This document shows, piece after piece, positions 1 through 11,471 of a stretch of DNA of 64,000 bases. Made by a program: the position numbers and the translations under genes. The stretch lies in contig WOAB01000158.1 in the NCBI GenBank assembly GCA_027886185.1, positions 124,001-188,000 on the forward strand, read 5' to 3'. The stretch is from Rheum nobile. Lineage: Eukaryota; Streptophyta; Magnoliopsida; Caryophyllales; Polygonaceae. Within the stretch, counting starts at the first letter, position 1; every line of letters starts with the position of its first letter. A model generated the notes under the pieces. That model saw only the letters and a program-made list of their open reading frames with translations. It made no database searches and was not told the origin of the DNA.

Positions 1-88
1 TTCTATTCTTGCTACGTCGTTGAGGAGAAAAATGAATAAAGAGAAAAAGGCAAAAATTTGAAAAAAGGCTATCATTGAAATCCTAGGA

Positions 89-116
89 TAGGTCGAAAAC
101 CCGAAAGGGCGGCCTA
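89..116 (+). other. GAAA-tetraloop stem-loop, candidate structured RNA motif
   Basis: The sequence can fold as a 7-bp outer stem (89-95 with 110-116), an AAAA bulge (96-99) and a CCC-GAAA-GGG hairpin with a GNRA loop (100-109). The matching site in the related element (30723-30750) keeps the fold while changing one outer pair from G-C to A-U. A second copy of the same shape lies at 223-244 with a 4-bp outer stem. It sits in the 3' untranslated part of the element. The pairing is visible in the sequence; an RNA function is inferred. Confidence 0.4.
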
Positions 117-625
117 GGTAATAAGCAGGTGGCTTGGACCAGCATTAGGCTAGGGTAATATGTGGTCAAGAGTGACGTGAGCTTATGTGAGTACATCTAT
201 TGGAAAATGAAATGAGTGGCTTGGTGAAAACCCGAAAGGGCGCCTTGGCAAAACGAGCGAAAAAGAAGAAGAGTGATTTTAGGATTTCTCATTATTCTTG
301 GCGAGGCGTCATAAGAAGAGGAGTCAAAGAAGGATTGTTGAGTAGGTCACTCTGGGAGACATAAGGAGCAATAGATGGAGGCTAGGATTAGAGGTTACTC
401 ACACTATTGGATGTCCGGGTTTAGCTTGGGAGAAGTACTCTGCTTGCCCCTTAAGCTTGTTGAGTGTTGATGTGTTGTGAATGAGATTGGTGCCAGGAGC
501 TTGGCATGGGTTAGGTGACTCTTAGTTGGAGGATATGCTTCCTGAGACCTTGGATGTTGCATTGGAGGAGTAGGCTCTTTATTAGTTCACTCGCGGACGA
601 GCAAAGGTCTAAGCATGGGGGAGTT

Positions 626-2002
626 TGATAAGCACTACTTTGTAGGGCTTAACTAAGAGTCGTTAGAGGGTTTATTGGTGCCATTCGGGTAGATTTAGAC
701 ACATTCATGTGTATGGAGTTTGGAGGCAAAGTTGGTGTTCTTAGAGGTGTTTGAGCTATTTTGGAGATCATAGGAAACACTAAGGATGAAGCCACCAGTA
801 GAAGACGCCAAGGAGTTATGAAGTATTGGCGAGGAGGTGCTGAAGACACACTTTTGGAGGCTTTGGGAGCATTCGGAGCTGAAGAGACGAAGAAACTGAA
901 GAAATGGCTTCACGGCGACCGTCGCTGAGGAGGCAGCGACCGCCGCCAAAGGGCTCCCAGCTAGTTTGGCTACGACATTGATACGGCGACCGCCGTTTAA
1001 AGCCGGCGACCGCCGCGATTACGGCGACCGCCGCCCTCTCTACGGTGCCCGCCGCCGCTGTCAGAAGCCCACCGAGCCTATTTCCAGATCTGTTTTATTT
1101 TGGATTATTTTATTACGGTTTTAGTATTTTCGTTTTAGGTTAATTTAGACTGATTTACTTTTAGTATTTAAGGGTTAGAAGGGAGCTTGGCCTTCCTAAT
1201 TACTCTCGAACCCTAATTTCATCTTTTCATTCTACGTACTTTGCTATGAAGAACTAAGCCACTCTTGCTTAGTCAGACGCTGAAGCTTTCATTTTGATAA
1301 AGTGGTGAGATTCTCGTTCTTAATCTAATGCATGGATTTTATCTATTCTCTTGCTTGATTGCTTATGATTGATATTGATAATTTCTAGTCTGATCAACTA
1401 GGGTTTGTTGTTATTGATCTATTGCTAGATCTAGATTGTTACTGGTTGAGCATATCTATTTCAGAGTAGCAACTGCATCGTACTAGTATCTGGTTGTGCT
1501 AGTCTTATGCAGAAGAGAACTGATTTACATTCTAGGATAAAAGCTGGTTATTTTATGCTAGAATTGTGTCCAACTATATTCCTATTCTTAACATTGCTAT
1601 TAAACTGAATCTTGATAGTTTTATGGTTGTTTAATTAGTTAGTGCTAATAGTATCTGGTTGTGCTATTAGTTATATCTGAAAAGGAATTGGAATTTCCAT
1701 TGCATGAGATATTGAATGAGTTTCTAGGATCAACTTGTCATACGAATAGTGGATGTTTGTTTGACTGAGCTATTTTCCTCATTACTGAATTCATCATCTT
1801 TAGTTTGTTTTCCTTGGCATGCTTAGAACTTCTAAACACACACACAAAAACCTTTGGTTACTTGAAGATTGACATAGAAATTACACATAAAGATAGACTC
1901 TGCCTCCCTGTGGACTCGACCTTTACTTACCTAGGACTACGGTTTAAGGTTTGTTTGGATATTTTGCATAGTAGGAATTAGCACGATAAATTCTTGTTAA
2001 CA
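626..2002 (+). repeat. 3' LTR of the left-edge Athila/Tat-like element
   Basis: It starts TGATAAGCACTACTTTGTAGG, parallel to TGATCAGCGCTACTTTGTAGG at 26280 and 31276. It shares the conserved 'atgaagaactaagc' and 'ctccctgtggactcgacc' blocks with those LTRs. The right end is taken as CA at 2001-2002, just before a CAA-rich simple repeat, and is approximate. This LTR is longer (about 1377 bp) than the 952 and 1061 bp LTRs of the relative. It contains both of the central segments that those two LTRs have lost separately. Confidence 0.6.
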
Positions 2003-3159
2003 ACAACCAACAACCAACAACAACCAACCAACACACATTCAACCATTTAATTCTACGACTACTAATCTAGATCAATATAACAGATAAGTGTAAAATCAAT
2101 TACTAAACATTTATATACGAAAATAGTTATACTAAAAGATATATGTAAGTATGAGCAAGAATCATCTTGCCTTAAACTTAACGTCAACGACCCTAGAAAT
2201 TCACCAACTTCGCAAACTAATCCCGAACGAACCTGCGACGACAATTCGAACAATTTCTTGCATTAATTTAGCACATATCATGCCATTACTTGCAACCCCA
2301 AATCAGTCCCTAATAACATCATATCTCCAATATTACCAATTCCAGTAAACCACACAAATCAACACCTAATCTTATATAAACCATCCGCAAACTTTAGTAA
2401 CCCACCACAACTTGTATGAACTCACCTGATTCAACAAGACGTCCTTGCTTGTGGTTGTACGGAACAAATGCCCAACATCCAATTCCCTTTTAACAGCCCC
2501 TAAATAATCAAGTCAAAGGCTTGATTTAGTTGTCCTGCACAAAATTAAACCTAACACACAAAACTCACGCACCCACTTAAGCCAGATCAGAATTTGATTG
2601 CTCACAACACCCTTCAATTTCAAGCCAAATATGTCCACAATCACATTCTGCTCACAATCAAAATCTGCCCAAAAATCCCAATCTGCCAACAACAGAAATT
2701 CAGTAGAAATTTTTATCTGGCATCCAAAATCAGATTTAGGCAACACCCATAATACCTTGTCGTCTACCGTGCTTTCACCACCGGAACTGGGCTTCTCATC
2801 GCCGTAAAGTGCAGCAGCAACAGCGATAGGACAGAAGTTGGCGGCGCTCTACGATTGTGCAGGAGAGCCGAGCTCGATGCAAGTCACGCAGCAACGCAAG
2901 CCCTCGCATCAGCTGTTGGTCGACGCGGTCTAAACCAAGGAAAGGAGGTGGTGGTAGGCAGCAGCCGGGGTCGTGCTCACCGGCGGAAAGAACAGCTAAA
3001 CGGACGAGAGGAAAGGTAGGAGGCTGCGAGCTCAAGGTGGTGCTCTCGAACGAAGGAGACAAGGGTTTTCCTGCCCCTTTTCTGCTTTTGTTTCATTCTT
3101 TTTTTCTTCTTTTTTTTGACCAATAAATATATATTAACATATAACAGGGTATTTCAACA
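2003..3159. other. Unassigned sequence with a CAA/CCAA simple repeat at its left end
   Basis: Bases about 2000-2040 are a short CAA/CCAA repeat. The remainder is AT-rich to about 2750. A GC-richer block (2760-3070) has open frames on both strands that look compositional rather than coding. A T-rich tract (3090-3120) precedes Copia-A. I recognise no gene or element here. Confidence 0.5.
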
Positions 3160-3832
3160 GTAAAGGAAAATCCTTCTCAAGTTAAATTCTGGAAAAAAAA
3201 TATGCTTGATTAATGTTTTGTATGTGCCTTCGTTGCGTAAAAACTTAATGTTCGGGGGTCTTTTGATTAAAGTTGGCTTTAGACTTCTTTTTTATGGAGG
3301 AAAACTTGTTATTAGCAAAAATGGGGAATTCGTAGGGAAGGGATACATGACTGGTAATGGCCTGATCTTGCTTGAATTTGCTAGTGGTGAAACTGATAAT
3401 AAAGCATCATCTTTTGCTTATATTGCTGAGTCCATTAGTTTATGGCATGCTAGATTAGGACATGTGAATGTGAATTCGATTGACCGACTGCACAAAATGG
3501 GTATTATTCCTAATCTTCTAAACAATGGACATGACAAGTGTGATGTATGCACTGAGGCCAAGTTTGTGAAAAAACCTTTTAAGAATGTGGTGGACAGGAA
3601 TACTGAATTGCTTGAATTGATACATACGGACTTGGCTGATTTTCGAAATTGTGAAAGTAGAGGTGGAAAAAGGTATTATATTACATTTGTAGATGATCAC
3701 TCGTGATACACAAAAATCTATCTGCTTAGATCAAAATATGAGGCTGAAAAGATGTTCCTAGTATATAAAGTTGAGGTTGAAAATCAGTTAGATAAGAAAA
3801 TCAAAAAATTAAGGTCTGATAGAGGAGAAGAG
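3160..3832 (+). pseudogene. Copia-A protease end, GAG-pre-integrase and integrase start
   Basis: The fragment begins in the stretch between protease and integrase ('NVLYVPSLRKNL'). It continues through the GAG-pre-integrase zinc-binding region (LWHARLGHVN near 3441-3470, then CDVC near 3538-3550) into the integrase core. The first core aspartate is in HTDLADF (near 3630) and the second in RSDRG (near 3815). In-frame stops occur at 3704 (TGA after DDHS) and upstream near 3160. It is the left half of a polyprotein whose right half lies at 7511-9772. It cannot encode an active protein. Confidence 0.8.
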
Positions 3833-3906
3833 TGTTGGGTTATGGAGCCTGATGGACTGTACACCGCTAGCCCAGCTTTCAGCGTTCCAACTCGGGTGGG
3901 AGCAAG

Positions 3907-5600
3907 GTGGTTCGAAATGACCAGGAGGTTGTTGTTGAGGAACAACCGCACACCCCAGTAGTTCCGCTGCAGAGGTCCACCAGAGAGCGTGGATCACCTG
4001 ATAGATTTTCGCCTTCCAACTACTATCTATTGTTGACTGATGGTGGTGAGCTAGAGTGTTATGCAGAGGCATCTCGTGGAGAGCATGTGAGCAAGTGGAA
4101 GCTTGCAATGGATGATGAGATGGATTCGTTGATGACCAACAGAACTTGGGAACTAGTTGAGCTTCCAAAGGGCAAGAAGACATTGCATAACAAGTGGGTT
4201 TACAGAATCAAGGAGGAGGCGAATGGAAGCAAGCGTTATAAGGCAAGGCTGGTTGTGAAAGGATTTCAGCAGAAATACGGTATTGACTATACTGACGTTT
4301 TTACTCCTATGGTGAAATTGACTACTATACGTTTAGTGCTGAGTATGGTGGCTGCAGAAAACTTAGAGTTATAGCAGCTGGATGTGAAAATGACATTTCT
4401 TCATGGTGACTTAGATGAAGACATTTATATGAAGCAACCTGAGGGCTACGTGTTAGAGGGTAACATTGAGCTTGTGTGCAAGTTGAATAAGAGCTTGTAT
4501 GGTCTGAAACAAGCACCTAGACAGTGATACAAGAAGTTTGATGGATTCATGCACGAAATTGAGTTTGTGAGAAGTGAAGTTGACCATTGTTGCTACTTCA
4601 AGAAGTATGACAACGACTGCATCATATTGCTACTATATGTTGATGACATGATGATAGCAGGCTCTAGTGCTCGAGAAGTGAGCAAGTTGAAGAAGCAGTT
4701 GTCTGAACGGTTTGCTATGAAGGATTTGGGAGAGGCTAAGCAGATTCTGGGTATGCGGATTGATCGAGATAGGAATGCTGGAAAGTTGTATCTATTGTAG
4801 GCTGAGTACATCAAGCAGGTCTTGAAGATGTTCAGTATGCAAGATGCTAAGCCAACTAAAGTCCCTTTGGGTAGCCACTTCAAGCTATCTAATAGGGACT
4901 CGCCTAAGAGTGAAGAAGAACGTGTCCAGATGCAGAGGACTCCATACACTTCAGCAATTGGCAGTTTGATGTGTGCAATGGTGTGTACGAGGCCAGACAT
5001 TGCACATGCGGTGGGAGTAGTTAGTCGATTCATGGGCAATCCAAGGAAGAAGCATTGGGAAGCAGTGAAGTGGATCCTTAGATACTTGAGGGGTACTACT
5101 GAGCATGCCTTATGTTTTGAAGGCAAGAAAGTGGTTCTAGCAGGATATGTTGATGCAAATTTGGCATCAAGTGATCTCGACAAGAGAAGAAGTACAACCG
5201 GGTATGTCTTTACATTGGGTGGTACTATAGTCTCTTGGGCTTCTAAGTTGTAGAAAATCGTGGCTTTGTCTACTACAGAAGTTGAGTATGTTGCAATGAC
5301 TGAGGCTAGTAAGGAGATGGTATGGTTGCAGAATTTCTTGCGTGAATTGGGGAAGGAGCAGGGGGTAACATTTTATACAGTGATAGTCAAAGTGCTATTC
5401 ACTTGGCTAATAATCCAGCTTTTCACTCGAGGACTAAGCACATAGAGTTGAAGTATCACTACATACGCCATCTCTTGGAAAGAAAGGTTCTGCAACTGAT
5501 GAAGATTCGAGGAAGTGAGAATCCTGCAGACATGTTGAGTAAGGTTGTGACCTTAGAAAAGTTGAAGCTCTGCATGGCTTCAACTGGCCTTGGTAATTGA
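3907..5600 (+). pseudogene. Copia-B reverse transcriptase and RNase H (Tork-like)
   Basis: The order is a linker, the RT start (ARLVVKGFQQKYGIDY), the RT core with an intact YVDD at 4636-4647, and RNase H ending in the SENPADMLSKVV region typical of the Tork/TNT1 lineage. The frame is broken by stops at about 4372 (TAG), 4526 (TGA), 4798 (TAG) and 5251 (TAG), and by a frameshift near 5390-5410 inside RNase H. Integrase and everything upstream are absent. The sequence resembles Copia-C (12-14 kb) in domain detail but is clearly a different, older copy. Confidence 0.85.
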
Positions 5601-5686
5601 GTTGAAGGTCTGACACTACTACCGGATATGGGTTGTTGTTGAAGATGAAGACGATTATGATTGGAATCAGTCTCCAGGAGGGATAT

Positions 5687-7510
5687 TGTTTGGTTATGGA
5701 CCCAAATAGACAACTTGTGGATAAACAGAAAAGAGTCACTAATAAATTAGAACAAATCCTAAACTTTCAAAAAATATATTGGAATCAACGAGCAAAAACA
5801 AAACATATAAAGCTTGCTGACTCAAATACTAGTTATTTTCATAAAATAGCAACATGAAGAAGGAACACAAAAATTAACAAAGATCTAACTACAGTAGACG
5901 GTACAAACATAACCAGAGAAGAAAATATCAGAAATGAAATTCAAAGTGATTTTATCAAAAGATTTAAAAGCCGTACAATAAATGATAGCTCCTTACAGAA
6001 TCACCTCGATGTTATCCAAAATGAAGTCTCACAAGAAGATAATGTATGACTGCAGAATTCTACTAGAAGTATTGGAGTAATGTTGGTCCATCTGTTATTC
6101 AAGCTACTAAGAACTTCTTCTTATCTGGTCGTATTTTGAAAAGGATTAACCACACATTTATCACACTTATTCCAAAATGTGATAACCCAAACTCTACAAA
6201 CCACTACCGACCAATCAGTTTATGTACAACCATCTATAAAATTATTTCAAAAATATTAACAGAACGCCTAAAATTAATCATGGAAAAGCTTATACACCCC
6301 TTACATGGCGCCTTCGTGGATAATCGGGCAATTCAAGATAATATTTTAATTGCCCATGAAATCTTTCATTCATTCAAATCAAGAAAAGGAAAGGAAGGAC
6401 ACTTGGCTATCAAATTGGACATGGAAAAAGCGTACGATAGAATTGAATGGAAGTTCATCCTTAGAACCTTACAAAATTTTGGTTTCCATCCAACATTTAT
6501 TTCATGGATCAGGAAATGCATTACTATCGTATCCTTCTCCGTTCTTGTAAATAACGGACCAACAGAAATTTTCAAACCAGAAAGAGGATTAAGACAAGGA
6601 GATTCATTATCCCCCTTTCTTTTCATACTCAGAGTCGAAATTCTAGCAAGAAAACTACAAGTAGCCTCTGAAAGAGTTAGAAAACCGATTGGCTTCCAGT
6701 TATCAAGGAACGGAACAAGAATTCCATTCCTTGTGTTTGCGGACGATATTAATATTTTCTCAAAAGCAAACAAGTGAAACTGTAGGGAAATAAAAAACGA
6801 TCATTGATGATTACTGTCATATCTCTAGACAAAAAGTGAACATCCATAAATCAGCATTCCAAGTCACACAAAAAGTTCTCAATGCTCAAAGGAGACTAAT
6901 CCAAGGGATTTTAACAATCACAATAATGAACTCACTTGAAAAATACATAGGTTGCCCAATCATTAATGGAAGGGTCAATAAGCAAACCTTTAATGATATC
7001 ATTATTAAATCAACAAACCAATTAACAAAGTGGAAAGCAAATTCTCTATTCCAAGCAGGAAGAAGCACTTTAATACAAACAAATCTTGCATCACGCCCCA
7101 ATTTCGTCATTCAAAGCTTTATGCTTCCACAAGACACACTAAATGAACTAGACAAAATCAACAGAAAATTCTTCTAGAACAAAAACAATTCTAACAAACC
7201 ATTAATTGGATGGGATAAAATTTGCAAACCAAAAGAAAATGGAGGACTAGGTATCAGGAAATCATTTGACATGAACTGCGCTCTTCAACACAAATTATTA
7301 TGGAAAATCCTAGCAGAACCTAGAAACTTTTGGGTACGAATTGTTACAGAAAAATACCATGTTTAATCGTTGTAATAGTTATCACAATAGTAAGAAAAAC
7401 CCTCGCTTGGTAGTGCCCCCAAACGTAGTCATATTCTATGAAGAACTGGGTAAACAATTCTCGTGTTCTTTGCTTCGTTTTTCTCTCGTTACTGTGTTCG
7501 AATCCTAACA
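5687..7510 (+). repeat. Copia-B 3' LTR, interrupted by LINE A
   Basis: The left piece (5687 to about 5702) repeats the first 14-16 bases of the 5' LTR. The right piece (about 7358-7510) is non-coding and ends CTAACA before the AAGAG duplication. The DNA between them is LINE coding sequence. The truncated 5' LTR prevents a full comparison of the two LTRs. Confidence 0.6.
5703..7357 (+). pseudogene. LINE A: L1-type ORF2 fragment with reverse transcriptase
   Basis: It begins in the linker after the endonuclease (QILNFQKIYWNQRAKTKH). It runs through the RT fingers (TLIPKCDNPN, YRPISLC), the KLDMEKAYDR motif, GLRQGDSLSP and an intact FADD at 6736-6747, into the thumb and connection region. Stops lie at 5855, 6046 and 6775, and a frameshift near 6780-6835 precedes the VNIHKSAFQ segment. 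It stops abruptly at 'VTEKY', although LINE B continues for another 2 kb. The 3' end is therefore deleted, which is not the usual 5' truncation of LINE insertions. Confidence 0.85.
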
Positions 7511-9772
7511 AAGAGTATAGGATTGGAAGCCATACAGAAATTTTGTAATGAAAATGGCATTATTCATGAGATGACAGCCCCGTATACTCCCTAACAGAAT
7601 GGAATAGCAGAGAGGAAAAATCGAACCTTAACAGAAATGATGAATGCTATGCTTATTAGTTTTGAATTGCCTGATAATATGTGGAGTGAAGATGTGCTTT
7701 CGCTAATCATATTTTGAACATGATGCCCCATAAAATATTAGATAAAACTCCATATGAGCTATGGAAGGGCTATGCTCCTAACTTAGCATATCTGAAAGTG
7801 TGGGGGTGTCTTGCTAAGGTCGATTTTCCTTCTTTCAAGCATGAATGTGTTGGACCTAGAACTTTTGATGCTATTTTCATTGGTTACGTTGATAGTAGTT
7901 CAGCTTATAGATTTATGCGATTGAATGACAAATCTATATGTGAATATTGTGATGCTGAATATTTTGAGCATGTGTATCCTTTAAAGAAAAATGTTTTGCC
8001 TTGTTCAGAACAATCACCTTCTGGAAATGCATCTAGTTCTATCCCTGTTGTAACTCCTGTAAAAACTATTGATTCTAATCAACCAAGAAGGAGTAAAAGA
8101 GCTAGAACTGAAACTAGTTATGGGCCAGACTTTGTGATTGCTTTCCTGTCTGAACTCAAAGAGTTAGACAATATATAAGAAACTTTTGTATGTGTTCATA
8201 TGATAGAGGATGACCCTAATACATATGAAGAAGCAATGAGTTCTATTGATGCTAACTTTTGGAAAGATGCAATTAAGAGTGAGTTAGAATCCATCATGGC
8301 TAATGAGACATGGGAGATTGTGAACTTACCTAAAGGTAGTAAATCTATTGGGTGTAAGTGGATCTTCAAGAAAAAATAAAAAACTGATGGATCTATAGAG
8401 AGGTATAAGGCGAGGTTGGTAATCAAAGGATTCACTTAAAAATATGGAATAGATTATTTTGACACCTACTCACTGGTGACTAAAATCGCCACTATTCGTG
8501 CCTTAATTGCTTTAGCATCATCTTATGATTTGCTTGTACATCAGATGGATGTAAAAACAGCTTTTTTGAACGGCGATTTGGAAGAGGAGATTTATATGCA
8601 ACAGCCTCCTGGATTTTTTGTTCCAGATAAAGAGGATAAGGTGTGTAAGCTCAAGAAGTCATTATACTGTCTGAAACAAGCACCAAAGCAATGGTATGAA
8701 AAATTTCACAAGACTATGGTATGAAAAATTTCACAAGACTATCCTTAGTTTTGGCTTTGTTGTGAATGGTTCAGATGCATGTGTGTATTTTTAAATGATT
8801 CATGCAATATGTGTGATTATATGCTTGTATGTAGATGACATGCTCATTCTTGGTACACACTTAGATGTCATAAATCAGACAAAAGACTTCTTGTCATCAA
8901 AACTTGAGATGAAAGATCTAGGAGAGGTTGATGTGATTTTTGGTGTTAAAGTGATAAAGTCAAAAGATGAATTTGTGTTGACACAATCACATTATGTTGA
9001 GAAAATTTTGAAGAAATTTAGATCTTTCGATGTCACTCATGTGAGAACACCTTATGACCCTAGCATACACTTAAAGAAAAACAATGGGAATAGTGTTTCT
9101 CAAATAGAGTATGCTAAAATTATTGGCAGTTTAATGTTGTTAATGAACTACACTCGACCTGATATAGTTTATGCAGTAAGTAGACTAAGTCGATACACTC
9201 ATAACCCCAATAATGATCATTGGAATGCTCTGAAACGGTTATTGAGATACCTTAAGGGTACCATGGATTGGGGTTTGCATTTTAGAAAATTTCCTAATGT
9301 GTTAGAAGGTTAGTGTGATGCAAACTGGGTGTCAGACAATGATGAAGTGAGCTCTACTAGTGGTTATGTTATTACACTATGTGGTGCAGTTATATCTTGG
9401 AAGTCTGCAAAGCAGACTGTGATAGCCCGATCAACCATGGAGTCAGAGTTCATAGCTCTAGACCTGGTCGGGCAGGAGGCCGAGTGGCTAAGGAGCTTGA
9501 TGGGAGACATCCCATTGTGGGGGAGACCTACACCTCCTATATCATTACATTGTGACTCACAAGTAGCAATATGTGTGGCAAAAAGTAGTGCCTACAATGG
9601 GAAGAAAAGGCACATACGCATTCGACATGAGAATGTGAGACACTTGATTGGTAATGGTGTACTCATGATGGAGTACATAAGGTCTGAAAGAAACCTTGCA
9701 AATCCTTTAACTAAAGGACTAAGTAGAAAATTGGTGTTGGAGTTGTCGAGGGGAATGGGGTTAAAACCCATA
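7511..9772 (+). pseudogene. Copia-A integrase end, reverse transcriptase and RNase H
   Basis: It resumes the integrase just after the AAGAG duplication, with the catalytic-glutamate region (QNGIAERKNRTL near 7597-7632) and the GKAP-like tail (TPYELWKGYAPN). The RT follows (WKDAIKSELESI; MDVKTAFLNGDLEEEIY), with intact YVDD at 8828-8839. RNase H (CDANWVSDNDEVSSTSGY) ends GMGLKPI. Stops or shifts lie at about 7592, 7716, 8176, 8377, 8438, 8722 and 9312. A short tandem duplication of 'tatgaaaaatttcacaagact' near 8694-8740 also disrupts the frame. It is an old, inactive copy. Confidence 0.85.
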
Positions 9773-9775
9773 TGA

Positions 9776-10329
9776 AAGTTGAGACTTTCTATTCTTATGG
9801 CGTTATATTGTGACATTGAGAGGTTGAGCTATTAAGCTCTTAATGACTTTATATCCTTATTAAAGGTGGTATATAATGAGACAGACTTGATAAAGTCACC
9901 TACGTGAGTGTAAAAAGATAATCTTTTGTAAAGTTGAGAAGAGTCTCATTTAACCACACTCATGAGCAACCCAAGTGAATGAGTCTTAATTTAGGCTCTA
10001 ATGCGGGTTCACGAGATATAATGGTGACATGTGTGTAAGTACCGTTCTTAAACCATCGGTGAGTTCAACACTTATTCACTCATTTGGCTTGAAAATATCC
10101 TCAAGTTACACTAAAGCTCGGGTTCAAATCGTAAGATACCCGTGCTTATGCATTTCACCTATACAAATACTCAGAATGGCATGAACTGTGCATTAGTGGG
10201 GGATTGTTGGACAACCTTATATAATGCCAGTACATAAGGAAGCTTGGGTTTGTCCAGACTGAACTTTCTTTATATAAATTGAGAATGAGCTAGAGCAAAG
10301 GGACTCCATGTATTGTTTACTGGTGTCCA
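9776..10329 (+). repeat. Copia-A 3' untranslated region, polypurine tract and LTR start
   Basis: After the pol stop come about 420 bp of non-coding sequence. A purine tract 'agtgggggat' follows at about 10195-10204, then TGTTGGACAACC at 10205, a typical copia LTR start. 'tttatataaa' near 10270 could be its TATA box. The LTR is lost or interrupted near 10330, where LINE sequence begins. Confidence 0.6.
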
Positions 10330-10934
10330 AATTTTATTGGTTTTCAAAATCTTTTTGCGCCATTATGAGTAATAGATTAGTGCAGTTGGGGGTCTCGACC
10401 ATGGCTTCTCCGACGACATGGTTCAAACCAAAGCCGGGTTTCCTGAATATCAATTGTGATGCGGTTGTTTCTGCTGATCGGGGATGTGGAGCTGGCTTTG
10501 TGGTTCGCGATTCAGAGGGTTCTACCTTCCTCTATGGGAGCCGACGCATCCCCACTATGGCTGATGTAGAAATGGTTGAGGCGGAGGCTATTAAGTGGGC
10601 GTTGGAGTGCTGTCTGGAGATGGATATTTCTCACATTCAGGTTGAATCGGATTGTGCTTCGGTGATATCAAAGCTTCAACGAAGGAGTTCTATCAAAGGC
10701 CCTCTGAAGGTTCTTTTGTCCAGTATTCTTGAGTTGGGTTCCTCTTTTGTGAGTTGCTCCTGGTCCCATATTAGGAGAAGTGGGAATTTGGTTGCTCATC
10801 ACTTGGCTTTAGCTAGGCCTTTGGAAGATGTCGTTGTTTTCTTTCCTTCTTCTTTTACTCTAAACTTCACCAATTGTTGATTTCAGACTCTTGCTCTGCT
10901 TAATATAAGAAGTTGATTTCCGCTCAAAAAAAAA
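10330..10934 (+). pseudogene. LINE E: 5'-truncated LINE 3' end with RNase H (RVT_3) domain
   Basis: An open frame (about 10390-10879) encodes a plant LINE-type RNase H domain of the RVT_3 family. It has a WFKPKPGFLNINCDA start, then the GAGFVVRD strand, then EAEAIKWALE, then VESDCASVI and a final SGNLVAHHLA motif. A short 3' untranslated region ends in an A run at 10926-10934. This is the standard signature of a 5'-truncated LINE copy. The left boundary is approximate. I could not find convincing target duplications. Confidence 0.7.
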
Positions 10935-11471
10935 CTGAAAATTTGTTTTAAAAGATTTGTTTGTTTCAAACCAACTCCTATACTTGAGGCCTACTCCGTG
11001 TAACAACTTGGTGGTTCCTCTATTGAGATATTTTTGCTGATGTGTGGTTGATATGTGGAGCGTATCAAGGGATGAGCAGGTGCCTTAATTTTCTCCTTTA
11101 AAGGCAGCCATTGCAGCACCTTCTAATCATCCAATTTTCATCTTCTTCTTCACTGTTTAAAACTCAAAATGGTTTTGCTCTAGCTCTCTCTCGTTGCTCT
11201 GAGTTCTCGTGATCCTTAACCTCTCCTACTGGTGTGCACTAGTTCGAGTGTTGATGTGACAACCTTTGGAGGCAGGCGCCGTTACCGTATTTGCACCGGA
11301 GTCTGGGCATTTTTGCTTCTTGGGCAGTGGTCATATCCACGATGCAGCAACAACAACAGTAAACCTTCTTGGCCTACATTTCCTTTCCATTTATGCACTA
11401 ACCATTTTCCTTACAGTGGTTTCAGTTCAACATGTTACCTCACCTTTGAGTTATGAATGGATGGTCCTCTG
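10935..11471 (+). other. Unassigned, possibly the rest of the Copia-A 3' LTR or LINE B leader
   Basis: There is no convincing coding sequence. The stretch 11080-11230 has pyrimidine-rich, leader-like sequence. The right edge is the 5-bp duplication of Copia-C (CTCTG at 11467-11471). If the interrupted Copia-A LTR resumes here, its end cannot be fixed without another copy. Confidence 0.3.

Larger units (their letters stand above)
1..2002 (+). mobile_element. 3' end of an Athila/Tat-like Ty3-gypsy element (partial)
   Basis: Bases 1-610 match 30629-31265, the 3' untranslated part of the element at 26280-32336, closely enough to align by eye, including the paired CCCGAAAGGG motifs and the spaced 'gcaggtggcttgga' block. 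A purine tract at 611-625 precedes the LTR at 626. No coding sequence of the element is present, because its body lies left of the window. It belongs to the same broad family as the 26-32 kb element but to a different subfamily: its GC-rich LTR block (905-1070) repeats GGCGACCGCCG instead of CCGCGATCGCGG. Confidence 0.75.
3833..7510 (+). mobile_element. Copia-B: Ty1-copia element nested in Copia-A
   Basis: The termini are TGTTGGG at 3833 and CTAACA at 7510, flanked on both sides by AAGAG. The 5' LTR is cut to about 70 bp before pol begins. The 3' LTR starts at 5687 with TGTTTGGTTATGGA, matching TGTTGGGTTATGGA at 3833, directly after a purine tract (about 5674-5686). A LINE fragment (about 5703-7357) interrupts it, and it resumes at about 7358. 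Gag, protease and integrase have been deleted. Confidence 0.75.
3160..10330 (+). mobile_element. Copia-A: Ty1-copia retrotransposon split by Copia-B
   Basis: Two coding fragments, 3160-3832 and 7511-9772, join inside the integrase core. The left one ends just after the RSDRG motif, and the right one resumes at the segment that normally follows it (FCNENGIIHEM). The interrupting DNA is Copia-B, flanked by the 5-bp duplication AAGAG (3828-3832 and 7511-7515). The 5' LTR, gag and most of the protease are missing. The 3' side has a purine tract ending at 10204 and an LTR starting TGTTGG at 10205. Confidence 0.8.

Noticed and set aside
2796..3126. Overlapping open frames on both strands near 2.8-3.1 kb
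   Set aside because: GC-rich, both strands open, no domain; explained by composition.
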